From NCBI RefSeq assembly GCF_000739065.1, contig NZ_CP009149.1, forward strand, positions 1,249,311 to 1,313,310: a DNA stretch of 64,000 nucleotides, written 5' to 3'. Under the pieces are notes generated by a model. That model ran no database searches and was not told the DNA's origin. It worked only from the letters and a program-made list of their open reading frames with translations. How positions within the stretch are numbered: the first letter of the stretch is position 1; each line of letters begins with the position of its first letter. The translations under genes and the position numbers were made by a program. Positions 63,171 to 64,000 of this stretch are shown here, in pieces. Source of the stretch: Methanocaldococcus bathoardescens. GTDB taxonomy: Archaea; AGJL01; Methanococci; Methanococcales; Methanocaldococcaceae.

Positions 63171-64000
63171 ATTTGTTTCATCCAGTACCTATTGTTATAA
63201 TTGGGCATTTGATAATTTTTATATTAGCTCTACCGTATTTAGATGATATTGGATTATATCCTTTGCTTAAAATTTTAGGAGTTTTATCAATTTTTATTGC
63301 AGGGTTTTCTTTACCATTTCTTTTTCCTATGCAAATTAAATTTAATGGATGTCTTTTATATATTTCATTTCTTCTGCTATCTTCTTTATCAATATTTGGA
63401 GCTTTTAAAATTACGCATTCATTAGTACTTTCTATTGTTTATTTATTATTTGTCCTTATAATTGCAGAACTCTTTGTTAAATTTTATAAAAAAAAGATAT
63501 TTACAAATATTTTGTTTGTTATTGGAATTACTGCGTTTATTTTGATAGTTTTAATTTATGGAGCAATACCCATACTAAATTACAACGTAAGGATGGCTAT
63601 TAATTCAGAGCCATTAAGATTAGTATCCATGGGGGCTTTAATTTATGCGGGCATTGAGAATAAAATTTATTTTATAGTTGCATTTGTAATTTTGGTATTG
63701 TTGGGCTATAAAGCAGGAGTTTTAATGCTTTTTATTACCTACCTTGTATATAGATATAAAGAAATGTCATTTAAGTATATGGTTCTATCAGTATTTGGAT
63801 TGTTAATTTTTTTAGGAATTATGGGAAAAATTATTTTATTGTCATCTAACCAAAGTTGGAAACTAAATCCAATAGAGCTTTTATGTTATAGAGCTTATTT
63901 TGATTTGTATGTTCTTAGCAAAATTATTGAGAGCAATATAATGACGTTTGGAAAAATCACTTTAATCCCCAACGGAGAACAGCTTATAGGTGAGTTGTTG
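63131..64000 (+). CDS. oligosaccharide polymerase-like membrane protein 2 (cut by window end)
   Basis: The open frame starts at ATG 63131 (MHICNIIEKIKKIDLFHP) after GGTTGAT, and runs through the last base without a stop: 290 codons seen. It overlaps the previous gene by 40 bp in another frame. It is very hydrophobic with about eight segments. LLGYKAGVLMLFITYLVYRYKEM parallels LLGYRTNVLVLLISVGAILYYKNK in the preceding gene, so the two may be distant paralogues in one glycan operon. The C-terminus is not in the window. Confidence 0.72.
   Translation, partial: MHICNIIEKIKKIDLFHPVPIVIIGHLIIFILALPYLDDIGLYPLLKILGVLSIFIAGFSLPFLFPMQIKFNGCLLYISFLLLSSLSIFGAFKITHSLVLSIVYLLFVLIIAELFVKFYKKKIFTNILFVIGITAFILIVLIYGAIPILNYNVRMAINSEPLRLVSMGALIYAGIENKIYFIVAFVILVLLGYKAGVLMLFITYLVYRYKEMSFKYMVLSVFGLLIFLGIMGKIILLSSNQSWKLNPIELLCYRAYFDLYVLSKIIESNIMTFGKITLIPNGEQLIGELL

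Overview
The window is from a hyperthermophilic methanogen of the genus Methanocaldococcus. It is very AT-rich, but its stable RNA genes are GC-rich. Nearly every protein matches a Methanocaldococcus jannaschii family that I recognise from memory (MJ numbers below are recalled, not searched). Archaeal markers include a histone, Topo VI A, Trm1, MptD, CbiC, the Rnl3 RNA ligase and methanogen-only families. As I recall the M. jannaschii map, three blocks are joined differently here (MJ0961-MJ0929, MJ0375-MJ0368 plus MJ0326/0325, MJ0398-MJ0419), so this is probably a relative rather than the type strain.

Layout. 1-17 kb: an MCM paralogue, an ATPase with a repeated 3' tail, transaldolase, a phosphoserine-type aminotransferase, hisC, an S-layer-like protein, prefoldin, tRNA-Val, a HIGH nucleotidyltransferase, a HARP-type PIN nuclease, ileS and trm1. 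17-27 kb: tRNA-Ile, an Fe-S helicase, two TPR proteins, a UPF0014 membrane protein, purD, a phosphodiesterase and a polyferredoxin. 27-30 kb: a tRNA/5S cluster, tRNA-Arg beside a homing endonuclease, and a histone. 30-33 kb: thiI, cbiC, purB. 33-36 kb: a decayed patch holding a shortened cas6, a PepSY remnant and a winged-helix gene broken by an amber codon. 36-43 kb: L11, NusG, SecE, FtsZ, Topo VI A, tRNA-Ser, a purine permease and a degenerate EF-Tu-like protein. 43-45 kb: a candidate H/ACA RNA, a second homing endonuclease and the initiator tRNA. 45-64 kb: sugar phosphomutase, ADTH synthase, MEMO, methanogen-specific small proteins, a nucleoside kinase, nadA, mptD, secreted proteins, hisF, an ABC transporter, RNA ligase, PHP protein and two polytopic membrane proteins, the last cut by the window edge.

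The least explained material is small and non-coding. (1) Four loci carry composite hairpin elements whose stems covary between copies. The elements sit just after gene stop codons and are followed by a second copy of the gene's own 3' tail. (2) Three families of roughly 90-110 bp MITE-like inverted-repeat elements occur in six copies. One copy is nested in a hairpin element and one supplies a gene's stop codon. Their termini differ but the core plan is shared. (3) A GC-rich segment at about 43.45-43.52 kb can be folded as an H/ACA guide RNA with a kink-turn and its own TATA box. (4) Both free-standing homing endonuclease genes abut tRNA genes. (5) All four tRNA genes that lack an encoded CCA end in CTA instead.
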